Shown: positions 33,330 to 41,612 of the stretch, one piece after another
Position numbering within the stretch: position 1 is the first letter of the stretch
Layout: every line of letters starts with the position of its first letter
Assembly: GCF_017881085.1 (NCBI RefSeq)
Contig: NZ_JADGRI010000003.1
Location: forward strand, 1-50,219
Direction of reading: 5' to 3'
DNA: 50,219 bases
Source: Bradyrhizobium sp.
Lineage (GTDB): Bacteria > Pseudomonadota > Alphaproteobacteria > Rhizobiales > Xanthobacteraceae
The notes under the pieces: model-generated
Databases searched by the model: none
Told to the model about the DNA's origin: nothing
Seen by the model: only the letters and a program-made list of their open reading frames with translations
Made by a program: the position numbers and the translations under genes

Positions 33330-33881
33330 CTACTCGTCGAGCAGTTTTTCGGCCGATTTCGCGATCAGCTGCGCGCGCTTGCGCGGACCGCGTTCGAGAA
33401 ACAACAGGCTCTGGCCGAAGATGAAGCAATAAAACAGGAAAGCCTGCGCGTCGGCCTCCTCGGGCGCAAGACCGGTGGCGCGATAGAGCTGCCCGACATT
33501 CTTCAGCCGCGCCGCATCGACGCTGGCGACCGCCAGCGCCGCCGCCTCGTCGGACCGGGCCCATTGCCGGATCGCCAGTTCGACCGCCATGCCCTCGGTA
33601 TTCATGCGCTCCGAATAAAGCTGGATCAGCGCCCTCAGGCGCCCGCGCGCGCTGGCGCCGTCCAGGCTGGTCTGCTGCTCGATCGCGGCGATGCGACCCA
33701 TGCACCAGTGTCGCAGCATGCCCTCGAGCAGCGCCGCGCGATCCCTGAAGCGCCGGTAGAAGCCGCCCTTGGTGACGCCGAGGTGCTTCGCCAACACCTC
33801 GACCCGCACCCCCTCGACGCCGGATCTCGCGAGTTCCCTGAACCCGGCCTCGATCCAGGCGTCGCCTTTGCCATCGGTCAT
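33330..33881 (-). CDS. TetR-family repressor
   Basis: A 183-residue regulator. The amino DNA-binding domain: AWIEAGFRELARSGVEGVRV, VLAKHLGVTKGGFYRRFRDR (helix-turn-helix), then an all-helical ligand domain with a carboxyl tail. Two tandem palindromes in the 98-bp divergent interval (33904-33958) match one another and are very likely its operators. It probably represses itself and the thioesterase pair at 33980. The start MTDGKGDAW at 33881 is chosen; the frame is open to 33896. Effector unknown, perhaps an acyl-CoA. Confidence 0.88.
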   Translation of the reverse strand: MTDGKGDAWIEAGFRELARSGVEGVRVEVLAKHLGVTKGGFYRRFRDRAALLEGMLRHWCMGRIAAIEQQTSLDGASARGRLRALIQLYSERMNTEGMAVELAIRQWARSDEAAALAVASVDAARLKNVGQLYRATGLAPEEADAQAFLFYCFIFGQSLLFLERGPRKRAQLIAKSAEKLLDE

Positions 33882-33903
33882 TTGTCCACGCCTCACCGAC
33901 TCT

Positions 33904-33958
33904 TGATACGGTGCCGTATTGCTAGCCCGCCGGGATCCTGATACGCTACCGTATCAAG
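33904..33958. promoter_or_regulatory. Two tandem TetR-type operators
   Basis: Site 1: ATACGG-TG-CCGTAT at 33906-33919. Site 2: TGATACGCTACCGTATCA at 33939-33956. Both contain the ATACG/CGTAT arms, and the second, read on the minus strand, gives the same TTGATACGGT start as the first. They lie between the divergent TetR and thioesterase genes. Confidence 0.8.
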
Positions 33959-33979
33959 AATCGAGGGCGGGAGCGATCG

Positions 33980-34414
33980 ATGGAATCGGCAGCCACCTAT
34001 TGCGGCACGGTCTATCCGTGGCAGTGCGACCATGTCGGCCACATGAACATCATGTGGTATGTCGGCAAGTTCGACGAGGCCAACTGGAATCTGTTCGCGC
34101 GGATCGGTCTGACGCCGACTTACTTGCGCCAATCCAACCGCGGCATGGCCGCGGTGCAGCAGAACATCACCTACACGCGCGAATTGGTGGCCGGCGATAT
34201 CGTCGAGATCAAGAGCAGGCTGCTGGAGATCCGCGAAAAATCCATCCGCTTCCTGCACGAGATGCGCAACGCCGAAACCGGCGAGATCGCCTCCACTTGC
34301 GAAATTACCGGCGTTCACATGGACCGGCAGGCGCGCAGGGCTGCCCCCTTCGAAGACGTGATCCGAAGGACGGCCGCAAGACTGCTCGCCTTTCCCGAAC
34401 CGGTCAGCGCGTGA
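33980..34414 (+). CDS. 4-hydroxybenzoyl-CoA-type thioesterase
   Basis: A 144-residue hotdog protein. The 4HBT signature PWQCDHVGHMNIMWYVGKFD carries the catalytic Asp; other parts are QNITYTRELVAGDIVEIKSR and RFLHEMRN. These enzymes hydrolyse acyl-CoA thioesters. The next gene (PaaI-type) starts at an overlapping GTG, so the two are translated together, under the TetR operators. Substrate unknown. Confidence 0.9.
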   Translation: MESAATYCGTVYPWQCDHVGHMNIMWYVGKFDEANWNLFARIGLTPTYLRQSNRGMAAVQQNITYTRELVAGDIVEIKSRLLEIREKSIRFLHEMRNAETGEIASTCEITGVHMDRQARRAAPFEDVIRRTAARLLAFPEPVSA

Positions 34415-34866
34415 GACCAGGCGTGCCGCGCTTCGAGCCCAAGAACCCGGATTATCTGAAGGTCGCGACCGCGACCTTCGAGCGGCAGCAGGCAATGCGG
34501 GCGCTCGGCATCTCGATCGCCCGGCTCGAACCGGGCGAGGTCGACCTGTCGATGCCGTATTCGGCGGACTTTACCCAGCAGAACGGATTCGTTCATGCGG
34601 GGATCATCACCGCGGGGCTCGACAGCGCCTGCGGCATCGCCGCCTTTACGCTGATGCCACAGGGTTCCGACGTCCTGACGGTGGAATTCAAGACCAACCT
34701 GTTGGCACCGGCGAAGGGCGATCGATTTGCATTTCGTGCTCACGTCGTAAAACCCGGTCGTACCCTGACGGTGTGCGAGGCCCGCGCCCTTGCCGAAACA
34801 GGCGGAGTTGAAACCCTGATCGCGACCATGACCGGAACCCTGATGGCGTTGCCGCGGCGCGGCTGA
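34411..34866 (+). CDS. PaaI-type thioesterase
   Basis: A 151-residue hotdog protein of the PaaI group: MPYSADFTQQNGFVHAGIIT contains the usual H-G motif with Asn and His, followed by ACGIAAFTLM and VEFKTNLLAPAKG. GTG 34411 overlaps the stop of the preceding thioesterase (GTGA); a second GTG at 34423 is possible. The pair likely hydrolyses a shared acyl-CoA product or clears two related thioesters. It ends before a decayed lrgA-lrgB remnant. Confidence 0.88.
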   Translation: MRPGVPRFEPKNPDYLKVATATFERQQAMRALGISIARLEPGEVDLSMPYSADFTQQNGFVHAGIITAGLDSACGIAAFTLMPQGSDVLTVEFKTNLLAPAKGDRFAFRAHVVKPGRTLTVCEARALAETGGVETLIATMTGTLMALPRRG

Positions 34867-34956
34867 TGAGGTCACCGCGGGCTGCTCAGGCCGGCGATTG
34901 ACAAGCGCGCGCCGGGACCGCCTGATGCGCGAATTCTCCGCGCACGGGCCGTTCGA

Positions 34957-35380
34957 TGATCGCAAGCCTCAGCCTGCGCGGCCTTTCGCTGCCGCTGCCG
35001 GGCCCGGTGGTCGGTCTCCTGCTTTTACTGCTGCTGTTGGTGGCGCGCGACCGGTTTACCATTCTCGCGCGCGGACCCCTACAAGGCGGCGGCGTGGAGA
35101 ATGCCAGCCGCGGCCCGCCGATCCGTCGCTGACGGCAGTCGCGGTCATCCTCACCGGCATCATGGGCGCGATGATCGTTACGCCCCTGATGAACCGGATA
35201 GGGACCAGGGATCTCCGTGCCCGCGGATTCGCGGTCGGGATCGCGGCGCACGGCATCGGCACCGCGCGGGCCTTTCAGGTCGACGCGGTCGCGGGCGTGT
35301 TCGCCAGCATCGCCATGAGCCTCAACGCGCTCGTGACGTCGCTGCTGGTGCCGCTGGCGGTGACGCTTCTGGTGCGCTGA
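34957..35380 (+). pseudogene. Remnant of an lrgA-lrgB (cidA-cidB) pair
   Basis: Starting at 34957 a short frame reads MIASLSLRGLSLPLPGPVVG, the CidA/LrgA core, then loses frame at about 35045. From about 35125, in another frame, DPSLTAVAVILTGIMGAMIV, then RGFAVGIAAHGIGTARAF, is the carboxyl half of CidB/LrgB, ending with a stop at 35380. Most of LrgA and the first half of LrgB are absent. LrgAB are holin-like membrane proteins for murein hydrolase and pyruvate control. This copy cannot work as such. Confidence 0.75.
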
Positions 35381-35466
35381 TATCAATTGCAGTTTTGCGA
35401 TAACGCCGTCATAGAGTTTTGCAGAAGATCCCGCTGGAGGCCCCTCGTGCAAGTGATGTTCCCGAC

Positions 35467-36264
35467 TTGATAATTTCAGTGACGCAGGGCGCGCTCGGGC
35501 TGGCATCGGGAACGCTGGTCGGGTTTTCGCTGGGGCTGGTCGGCGGCGGCGGATCGGTCCTCGCGGTGCCGCTGATGGTCTATGTGGTCGGCGTGCCCGA
35601 TCCCCATGTGGCGATCGGAACCAGCGCGATCGCGGTGGCCACCAACGCCGCGTTCAATCTGTCGAATCATGCGCGCGGCGGTACGGTGAAATGGTCATGC
35701 GCGCTGACCTTCGCGGCCGCCGGAATCATCGGCGCGTTTGTGGGGTCGATCTTCGGCAAGATGCTCGACGGCCAGAAGCTGCTGGCGCTGTTTGCGCTGG
35801 TGATGCTGGTCATCGCGGCACTGATGCTGAAGACGCGGGCGCGGGCCGGACTCCCCGACGTGCAGATGAACTGGTCCAACATGCCCGCGATTGTCGGGCT
35901 GGGGCTTGCGACCGGGACCCTGTCCGGCTTCTTCGGCATCGGCGGCGGATTCCTGATCGTACCGGCGCTGATGCTGGCGACGGGAATGTCGATCATGAAC
36001 GCAGTCTCATCGTCGCTGGTCGCGGTCACGGCTTTCGGGTTGACCACTGCCGCCAGTTACGCCTGGTCCGGGCTGGTCTCATGGGGGCTGGCGGGATTGT
36101 TCATCACGGGCGGCATCGCCGGCGGATTGATAGGCACCCGGTTGGCGCGGCTTTTGGCGGCGCGGCGCGGGGCGCTGAATACCGTATTTGCCGCTGTCAT
36201 TATCGCGGTGGCGCTCTATATGTTGGTGCGCAGTTTGACCCCCATTCTGACGGGTCCGTCCTGA
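35467..36264 (+). CDS. TauE/SafE-family sulfite exporter-like membrane protein
   Basis: A 265-residue membrane protein (from TTG 35467) with about eight transmembrane helices in two halves, each with the glycine-rich signature of TauE/SafE: GFSLGLVGGGGSVLAVPLM and GFFGIGGGFLIVPALMLATG. Other family parts are HVAIGTSAIAVATNAAFN and AVSSSLVAVTAFG. The family exports sulfite, sulfoacetate or other organic anions. The start is uncertain (TTG 35419 or GTG 35479 are alternatives). The DsbA-like gene follows after 20 bases and is probably co-transcribed. Confidence 0.85.
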   Translation: MIISVTQGALGLASGTLVGFSLGLVGGGGSVLAVPLMVYVVGVPDPHVAIGTSAIAVATNAAFNLSNHARGGTVKWSCALTFAAAGIIGAFVGSIFGKMLDGQKLLALFALVMLVIAALMLKTRARAGLPDVQMNWSNMPAIVGLGLATGTLSGFFGIGGGFLIVPALMLATGMSIMNAVSSSLVAVTAFGLTTAASYAWSGLVSWGLAGLFITGGIAGGLIGTRLARLLAARRGALNTVFAAVIIAVALYMLVRSLTPILTGPS

Positions 36265-36284
36265 GAGACCGCCGGGAGACCAAG

Positions 36285-36965
36285 ATGAAAAAATCGATCG
36301 ATCCGGCGCGGCCGTATCAAGGGCGCAGCCGGCGCGAGACGCTCGGTCTGCTCGGCGCCGGCGCTGTCATGCTCGGTCTCCAGATCGCGCCACGCCCGGC
36401 GCTGGCGCAAGACAATGACGAGACGGTGCTCACCGAGGCGCTGGTATTGCGCGATCCGGACATTCCGGTGGCGGGCAATCCCAAGGGCGACATCACGATC
36501 GTCGAATATTTCGACTATCAGTGTCCGTATTGCCGCAAGCTCGAACCCGAATTGCAGCAGGTGGTGCATGACGACGGCAAGGTCAGGCTGGTGCAGAAGG
36601 ACTGGCCGATTCTCGGGCCGGTTTCGGTCGTCGCCGCGCGGATGGCGCTGGCCTGCAAATACCAGGATAAATATCTCGGGGCACATGACGCCCTGATCGG
36701 CGTTAATTCGAAACTGACCGAGCCGCGCATCAGCGAGCTGCTCGCGGGCGCCGGAATCGATGTCGATCGCGCCAAGCGCGACCTCGATACCAACGCCAAA
36801 GCGATCGACACTATCCTGGCGCGCAACAACGATCAGGCCACCGCGTTCGGCTTCAACGGCACGCCGTCCTTCATCATCGGTAAATTCCGGGTGCCGGGCG
36901 TTCTCACCATGGAGCAGTTCGCCATGGCCATTGCCGATGCGCGGAAGGCCGCCAAGAAGAAATAG
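36285..36965 (+). CDS. DsbA-like thioredoxin-fold periplasmic protein with Tat signal
   Basis: A 226-residue exported protein. A twin-arginine signal (SRRETLGLLGAGAVML) ends near APRPALAQ. The thioredoxin domain has the active site Cys80-Pro-Tyr-Cys83 in EYFDYQCPYCRKLEP, and the cis-proline loop GFNGTPSFIIG. The layout is of the DsbA/Com1-type family, which oxidises or isomerises disulfides in the periplasm. A helical insertion (residues about 120-170) is typical. It follows the exporter gene. GGGAGA precedes ATG 36285. Confidence 0.9.
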   Translation: MKKSIDPARPYQGRSRRETLGLLGAGAVMLGLQIAPRPALAQDNDETVLTEALVLRDPDIPVAGNPKGDITIVEYFDYQCPYCRKLEPELQQVVHDDGKVRLVQKDWPILGPVSVVAARMALACKYQDKYLGAHDALIGVNSKLTEPRISELLAGAGIDVDRAKRDLDTNAKAIDTILARNNDQATAFGFNGTPSFIIGKFRVPGVLTMEQFAMAIADARKAAKKK

Positions 36966-36987
36966 CTGAGAAATAGGCGCAGCAAAA

Positions 36988-37010
36988 CGCCCTCGCCTTG
37001 GGCGAGGGCG
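36988..37010. terminator. Bidirectional hairpin between convergent genes
   Basis: A perfect 10-bp stem (36988-36997 and 37001-37010) with a 3-base loop. On the minus strand it is followed by TTTTG, so it can end the leftward small gene at 37037 and also the rightward DsbA-like gene. Confidence 0.75.
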
Positions 37011-37036
37011 CAGACGTTTGGGGTATATTTCGCCGA

Positions 37037-37243
37037 TTACTTCGACGACAGCCGGATCCAGTCGTCATGCGCGCGCGTCTTCAGCGCGTGCCAGTCGGTG
37101 GCGGCGACGTCCCAGTTCACGATGGTGCGATTGGCTTGCGCCACCTGGCCGTTCGCGACCGTCGAGGTCTGCATCGAGTCGTAAGCGTAGACGCCCGCGA
37201 CCAATAGCAGCGCCCCCAAGATCATTCCCAGAAAAACCCGCAT
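37037..37243 (-). CDS. 68-residue single-pass membrane protein behind an EcfG-type promoter
   Basis: A 68-residue protein starting MRVFLGMILGALLLVAGVYA, a transmembrane or signal segment at residues 3-21, followed by a polar part with VAQANRTIVNWDVAATDWHA. GGAGG stands 7 bases before the ATG at 37243. A perfect EcfG-type promoter (37270-37294, minus strand) faces it. Such small membrane peptides of the stress regulon are common in Bradyrhizobium and have no known function. Not in any family I recognise. Confidence 0.8.
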   Translation of the reverse strand: MRVFLGMILGALLLVAGVYAYDSMQTSTVANGQVAQANRTIVNWDVAATDWHALKTRAHDDWIRLSSK

Positions 37244-37269
37244 GGCAAACCTCCGGTGAGAGCACGAAC

Positions 37270-37294
37270 AACGTGCTTCAGCGCGAATGGTTCC
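37270..37294 (-). promoter_or_regulatory. EcfG-type general stress promoter (GGAAC-N16-CGTT)
   Basis: On the minus strand GGAAC (37294-37290) and CGTT (37273-37270) have exactly 16 bases between them, matching the EcfG consensus. The small gene at 37243 starts 26 bases downstream with its own GGAGG. Confidence 0.75.
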
Positions 37295-37396
37295 ATGCCC
37301 AGGAAATCGCCAGCCGTTGAGCCCTGCGCGGGCTTGAAAGAACTGTTGCCAGTGCATCAATGTGTGAGAATGCCCATTTGCCCGCGAGGAGAAAAC

Positions 37397-38137
37397 ATGA
37401 CCGACAAGACCAGCAAGGTAGCGATCGTGACCGGCGCCTCGCGCGGCATCGGCGCTGCGGTGGCGGAGCGGCTCGCGGCGGACGGTTTCACGGTCGTCGT
37501 CAACTACTCCGGCGATGTCAAATCCGCCGAGGCGCTGGCCCGGAAGATCGAGGGCAAAGGCGGCCGGGCGCTCACCGCCAAGGCCGACGTCAGCGATCCC
37601 AACGCCGTGCGCGGCTTGTTCGACGCGGCGGAAGCCACGCTCGGCGGGGTCGACGTGCTCGTCAATAATGCCGGGATCATGAGGCTTGCCAAAATCGCCG
37701 ACAGCGACGATGCGCTGTTCGACCAGCAGATCGCGGTCAACCTCAAGGGCAGTTTCAATGCGATGCGCGAGGCCGGCAAGCGGCTGCGCGACGGCGGCCG
37801 AATCGTGAATTTCTCGACCAGCGTGGTCGGGACCAGGCTGGAGACTTACGGCGTCTATGCCGCCACCAAATCGGCGATCGAGACGATGACGGCGATCCTG
37901 TCGAAGGAGATGCGCGGCCGCCACATCACCGTCAACGCCGTCGCGCCGGGCCCGACCTCGACCGACCTGTTCCTCGACGGCAAGTCGCCGGAGCTGATCG
38001 ATCGTCTGGCCAAGATGAATCCGCTGGAGCGGCTGGCCACGCCGCAGGATATCGCCTCCGTCGTCGCATTCCTGGTCGGCCCCGACGGCGGCTGGGTCAA
38101 CGGCCAGGTGCTGCGCGCCAATGGCGGCATGGTGTGA
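37397..38137 (+). CDS. Short-chain dehydrogenase/reductase (3-oxoacyl-ACP reductase-like)
   Basis: A 246-residue SDR. NAD(P)-binding TGASRGIG at residues 13-20, the NNAG motif at about 89-92, catalytic Ser in FSTSVV, and the Tyr-x3-Lys motif YAATK at about 155-159. The carboxyl end (WVNGQVLRANGGMV) matches FabG-like enzymes. ATG 37397 has GAGGAG upstream; the frame is open to 37256. The substrate is unknown; it is probably an oxidoreductase of small carbonyl compounds. Single gene between the stress peptide and the leftward esterase. Confidence 0.92.
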   Translation: MTDKTSKVAIVTGASRGIGAAVAERLAADGFTVVVNYSGDVKSAEALARKIEGKGGRALTAKADVSDPNAVRGLFDAAEATLGGVDVLVNNAGIMRLAKIADSDDALFDQQIAVNLKGSFNAMREAGKRLRDGGRIVNFSTSVVGTRLETYGVYAATKSAIETMTAILSKEMRGRHITVNAVAPGPTSTDLFLDGKSPELIDRLAKMNPLERLATPQDIASVVAFLVGPDGGWVNGQVLRANGGMV

Positions 38138-38140
38138 TCA

Positions 38141-39214
38141 TCATCGCTCGCCGCCCAGCCAGTTCAGGATCGGCGCGTTCATCTCGCGGGGATAGCAATG
38201 GCTGAGATCGTCGAGCTCCCGGTAGGTGACGTCGGCGCCGGCCGCCGATAGGGCGTCCCGCGTTTGCCGCGCCACCTGCACCGGAAACATCCAGTCGAGC
38301 CGGCCGTGCACGAGATAGACCGGCAGGCCGCGCAATCTCTCCGCATCCGCCATCTCCGCCATCAGCGGATGGAACGTGGCGGCGACCGGCGCCAGGTGGG
38401 TGAAGGGCGAGGCGCTCCCGAGTCCGGTGACGTAGCAGAAGGTGCCGCCGTCGCTCATTCCGGTCAGCAGCAGTCTTGCCGGATCCACGTTCCAGCGGCT
38501 GCGCACGGCATCGAGAATGCGACTGAGGTTTGCGGTGTCGGCGTCTTCCCCCATCAAGGCCCAGGTGCTCCCGGTCGCGGTCGGCGCGACCAGGATGGCG
38601 CCAAGACTGCGCGCGTCGCGCAGCCAGCTCCACAGGAAGCCGCGGCCGTTGCCGCTGCCGCCATGCAGCGCCATCACCAGCGGCCAGGCGCGGTCGGGCG
38701 TGTAATATTCCGGCACATAGAGCGAGAAGCCGCCACGGCTGCCGGGTTCATTGTTGTTGTGAAGGATGCCGGTGTTTTCGTTTGCGGGTTCCGTGAAGCG
38801 CGCCAGCAGTCCGGCATCCTCGCGCAGGCCGGGATCGAGAAAGAAGCTGCTCACCGGCGGCAGTCTTGCCGTGAGGGGATAAAGCGCCTCCTGCGCGCGG
38901 GGGGCGTGGCGCAGCGCCCGAAACACGGCGATCAGATCCCCGTTGCCGTGCTGGACCGCGCGCAATCCCGCAAAGGCGGCCAGCGCCGCATCGCTCGCGG
39001 TTTCGAGCGAGGACCTGAGCCCGGCGAACTGCTCCGGCCAGCCGGAGAGCCGCGGACGGACGGCCTGCAAGGACTGATCCGGCTCGCCCGCGGCCTCCAT
39101 GACAGCTGCGAATTCCGGCGGATTCAGATGGCGGGCGACGAAGGAGAGCGCTTCGAGCGATTGCAACAGCGGCGGCAGCACGGCCACGATATCGTCGACC
39201 ACGGCCTCGCTCAT
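38141..39214 (-). CDS. Alpha/beta hydrolase (phospholipase/carboxylesterase type) with N-terminal extension
   Basis: A 357-residue protein. The carboxyl 200 residues are an alpha/beta hydrolase of the carboxylesterase/poly-hydroxyalkanoate-depolymerase-like kind: LVMALHGGSGNGRGFLW, nucleophile Ser in LTGMSDGGTF, Asp in HGRLDWMFPV and His in LDDLSHCYPRE. About 160 residues in front form a helical domain (EALSFVARHLNPPEFAAVME) not usual for the esterases. No signal peptide is seen, so it is likely cytoplasmic. Substrate unknown. It is convergent with the SDR gene. Confidence 0.85.
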   Translation of the reverse strand: MSEAVVDDIVAVLPPLLQSLEALSFVARHLNPPEFAAVMEAAGEPDQSLQAVRPRLSGWPEQFAGLRSSLETASDAALAAFAGLRAVQHGNGDLIAVFRALRHAPRAQEALYPLTARLPPVSSFFLDPGLREDAGLLARFTEPANENTGILHNNNEPGSRGGFSLYVPEYYTPDRAWPLVMALHGGSGNGRGFLWSWLRDARSLGAILVAPTATGSTWALMGEDADTANLSRILDAVRSRWNVDPARLLLTGMSDGGTFCYVTGLGSASPFTHLAPVAATFHPLMAEMADAERLRGLPVYLVHGRLDWMFPVQVARQTRDALSAAGADVTYRELDDLSHCYPREMNAPILNWLGGER

Positions 39215-39262
39215 CGCCCGTCTCCGCTCGCGCGCTCCCTCGCGATAATTCTAGAGCGCCAA

Positions 39263-39288
39263 CTCGGGACAAACCAGGGCGTTTGTCC
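39263..39288. terminator. Hairpin between two leftward genes
   Basis: A perfect 10-bp inverted repeat (39263-39272 and 39279-39288) with a 6-base loop, just after the stop of the HtrA-like gene. No clear T run on the minus strand, so it is a weak terminator candidate. Confidence 0.4.
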
Positions 39289-39300
39289 CGGGATCGCGCA

Positions 39301-40272
39301 CTAATGCAGCCGCGGGCCCTTCAGCAGCTTGCCGCGGTCGGTCGAGGTCAGCGTTACGTCGAAGGTGACGCCGTCATGGTAGACGGTCAATGGCACGTCG
39401 ACGCCCGCCGGTCCGAGCGCCCAGAGTTTCCGGTAGAAGGCGCTTTGACTCGATATCTTCTCGCCCTTCACCGCCAGGATGACGTCGCCGGCCTTGAGCT
39501 CGGCGCGTGCCGCGGGGCCCTTGGCGGAGATGCCGATCACCACCACCCTGTTGTCGATCTCGGTCGAGTACATTCCGAGCCATGGCCGGGAAGGCCTGTT
39601 GACGCGGCCGAACTTGCGCAAATCGTCGAGCACCGGCGTCAGGAGATCGATCGGCACGATCATGTTGACATGCTCGGCCTTGCCTTCGCGCTCGCGCTCG
39701 AGCTGGAGCGAGCCGATGCCGATCAACTCGCCGCGGGTCGAGATCAGCCCGGTGCCGCCCCAGTTGGGATGCGCCGGATAGGTGAAGATCGCCTCGTCCA
39801 GCAGATATTCCCAGTAACCCGCGAACTCCTGCTTGGCGGCGATCTGGCACGCGACCGATCGGGTGCGCCCGCCGGCGCCGCCCACCACGACGCGGTCGCC
39901 GATCTGGGCGGAGCGGGAGGAACCAAGCGGCAGCGGATCGAGATCGATGTGGCCAAGCGCCTGCACCAGGCCGAAGCCGCTCTCGAAATCGAATCCGAGC
40001 GCATGGCCTTCCACGACGCGGCCGTCGCCGAGATGCAGCCAGACCGATTCAGCCTCGGTGATCAAATAGCCGATGGTCAGCACCAGCCCGTCATCGATCA
40101 CGACGCCATTGCCTGCGCGCTCGGTGCCCAGCGTCTCCGCGCTGAAGGCGTCGCCGGGGATAATCGAATGCAGCCCGACCACCGAGGAAAGCACGCGATC
40201 GAGATCGAAACTGTAGTCGCCGGGGCGGGGCTGATACGCCGGCGGCACTTTCCATTCAGTCAAAGAGGGCAT
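39301..40272 (-). CDS. HtrA/DegQ-like S1C serine protease homologue lacking catalytic residues
   Basis: A 323-residue protein with an HtrA-type protease domain (residues 20-220) and a PDZ domain (about 225-310, RPWLGMYSTEIDNRVVVI then KAGDVILAVKGEKI). At the place of the catalytic His (TNxHV) it reads LTIGYLITEAESV, and at the catalytic Ser (GNSGGP) it reads HPNWGGTGLIS. The Asp-like DFESGFGLVQA is kept. It should therefore be proteolytically dead, perhaps a chaperone or scaffold. No signal peptide is obvious, so the location is unclear. ATG 40272 has AGGAGA in front. Confidence 0.8.
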   Translation of the reverse strand: MPSLTEWKVPPAYQPRPGDYSFDLDRVLSSVVGLHSIIPGDAFSAETLGTERAGNGVVIDDGLVLTIGYLITEAESVWLHLGDGRVVEGHALGFDFESGFGLVQALGHIDLDPLPLGSSRSAQIGDRVVVGGAGGRTRSVACQIAAKQEFAGYWEYLLDEAIFTYPAHPNWGGTGLISTRGELIGIGSLQLEREREGKAEHVNMIVPIDLLTPVLDDLRKFGRVNRPSRPWLGMYSTEIDNRVVVIGISAKGPAARAELKAGDVILAVKGEKISSQSAFYRKLWALGPAGVDVPLTVYHDGVTFDVTLTSTDRGKLLKGPRLH

Positions 40273-40455
40273 GGAGAATCTCCTGGCCTTTGGCCGCGCC
40301 GCAACTTCGCAGGTTTGAGAATTGCGGCGCGCGAAATCGATGACGATCTTATGTCGCAAACGGCCGTCGCGAAAGTCTCGATGATCCGGACTCACACACA
40401 TTCCCCGCGCCGCCCGCCGGGTTTTGGAGCCGAATACCGTTTCGTATAACAGTGG

Positions 40456-40920
40456 TTACCGGATGCGGATGATCTCGGCTTCGCCGGCGCCGGCGGCAAC
40501 GACATCGCCGGCGCGCTTGCCGAACATCGCGCGCGCCAGCGGCGAGACATGGGAGATCGTACCCAGGGCGGGATCGGCCTCGTCCTCGCCGACAATCCGG
40601 AACGTCTGCTCCCTTCCGTCATCGCGCAGGATGGTCACGGATGTGCCGAACCGGACTTCTGAAAAGTCCGAGGGGGCGGGGACCACGCGCGCCGTCGCCC
40701 GCCGCACGGTCCAATAGCGAAGGTCTCTGCCTGCCGCCGCAAGCGCGGCGCGATCGGCCGTCGCCTGCGCCTGGGCGTAGGCTTCGCCGGCTTCCGCGAG
40801 CGCCCGTTCGATCTGCGCGAGGCCGGTTTCGGTGACATCGTTGGGATGCTCCGAGACCGGCCGGTCCGGCAGATCTTCGAGGTAATCGGCGTCCTGTTCT
40901 CTTACGAAGGCTCTGCTCAT
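40456..40920 (-). CDS. GreA/GreB-like transcription elongation factor family protein
   Basis: A 154-residue protein. An amino coiled-coil-like part (IERALAEAGEAYAQAQATADRAALAAAGRDL) described here in outline is followed by the FKBP-like carboxyl domain with RFGTSVTILRDDGREQTFRI, ALGTISHVSPLARAMFGKRAGD, typical of GreA. Canonical GreA has about 158 residues; this is more diverged, and the acidic tip of the coiled coil is not obvious. It may modulate RNA polymerase cleavage or bind it without cleaving. Genes of this kind are often found in stress loci of Bradyrhizobium. ATG 40920 (MSRAFVRE) is preferred. Confidence 0.8.
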   Translation of the reverse strand: MSRAFVREQDADYLEDLPDRPVSEHPNDVTETGLAQIERALAEAGEAYAQAQATADRAALAAAGRDLRYWTVRRATARVVPAPSDFSEVRFGTSVTILRDDGREQTFRIVGEDEADPALGTISHVSPLARAMFGKRAGDVVAAGAGEAEIIRIR

Positions 40921-41033
40921 CGGGGGTGACCAAATAGGTTGCGAACGAACAGGGAAAGGAACAATCATCGGACGGTTCCGTTCCCTGGCCGAGGCGGCGC
41001 CGAGCCTGGCCAAACCGAAGCGAGTCCAGCGCC

Positions 41034-41456
41034 ATGACCGATCCCTTCGACCTCACGCGCTTTGTCGATGCACAGGCGCCGGTCTATCCGCATGTTGTCT
41101 CGGAACTGCGCCAGGGCCGGAAGCAAAGTCACTGGATGTGGTTCATTTTCCCTCAACTGGCCGGTCTCGGGCATAGCGCGATGGCGCAACGGTATGCGCT
41201 TTCCTCTCGCGACGAGGCGCTGGCCTATCTCGGGCACTCCATTTTGGGGCCGAGACTCCGGGAATGCACGGCGCTCGTAAATGCGGTCGAGGGCCGTACC
41301 ATCCGGGAAATTCTCGGCAGCCCCGACGACCTTAAATTTCGTTCTTCGATGACATTGTTCGCCGCGGTATCTCCTGAGCCGGAATTCGCCGCGGCGATCG
41401 GGAAATTCTACGGCGGCACACCGGACCACAAGACGCTGGAGCTGATCGGCGGCTGA
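41034..41456 (+). CDS. DUF1810-family protein
   Basis: A 140-residue protein with the family start PFDLTRFVDAQAPVYPHVVSEL and the strongly conserved SHWMWFIFPQLAGLGHSAMA, then GPRLRECTALVNAV and LKFRSSMTLFAA. DUF1810 proteins are single-domain, all-helical cytoplasmic proteins of unknown function, widespread in rhizobia. The ATG at 41034 lies in a 113-bp divergent interval from the GreA-like gene. Confidence 0.88.
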   Translation: MTDPFDLTRFVDAQAPVYPHVVSELRQGRKQSHWMWFIFPQLAGLGHSAMAQRYALSSRDEALAYLGHSILGPRLRECTALVNAVEGRTIREILGSPDDLKFRSSMTLFAAVSPEPEFAAAIGKFYGGTPDHKTLELIGG

Positions 41457-41612
41457 TCCGACGAAACGCCCGGCTTCGAAAGCGCGCGCAGATGAAGATA
41501 TCGACTGAAGCCGCCTTGGCGCCGGCCGCACGGCTGGTGCTCCGGCGGGTGCTAGGCGGTGTCCGGCGAAGCTGATAACGATCTCACTCTCACAGGGATC
41601 AGGGGCAGGTGG

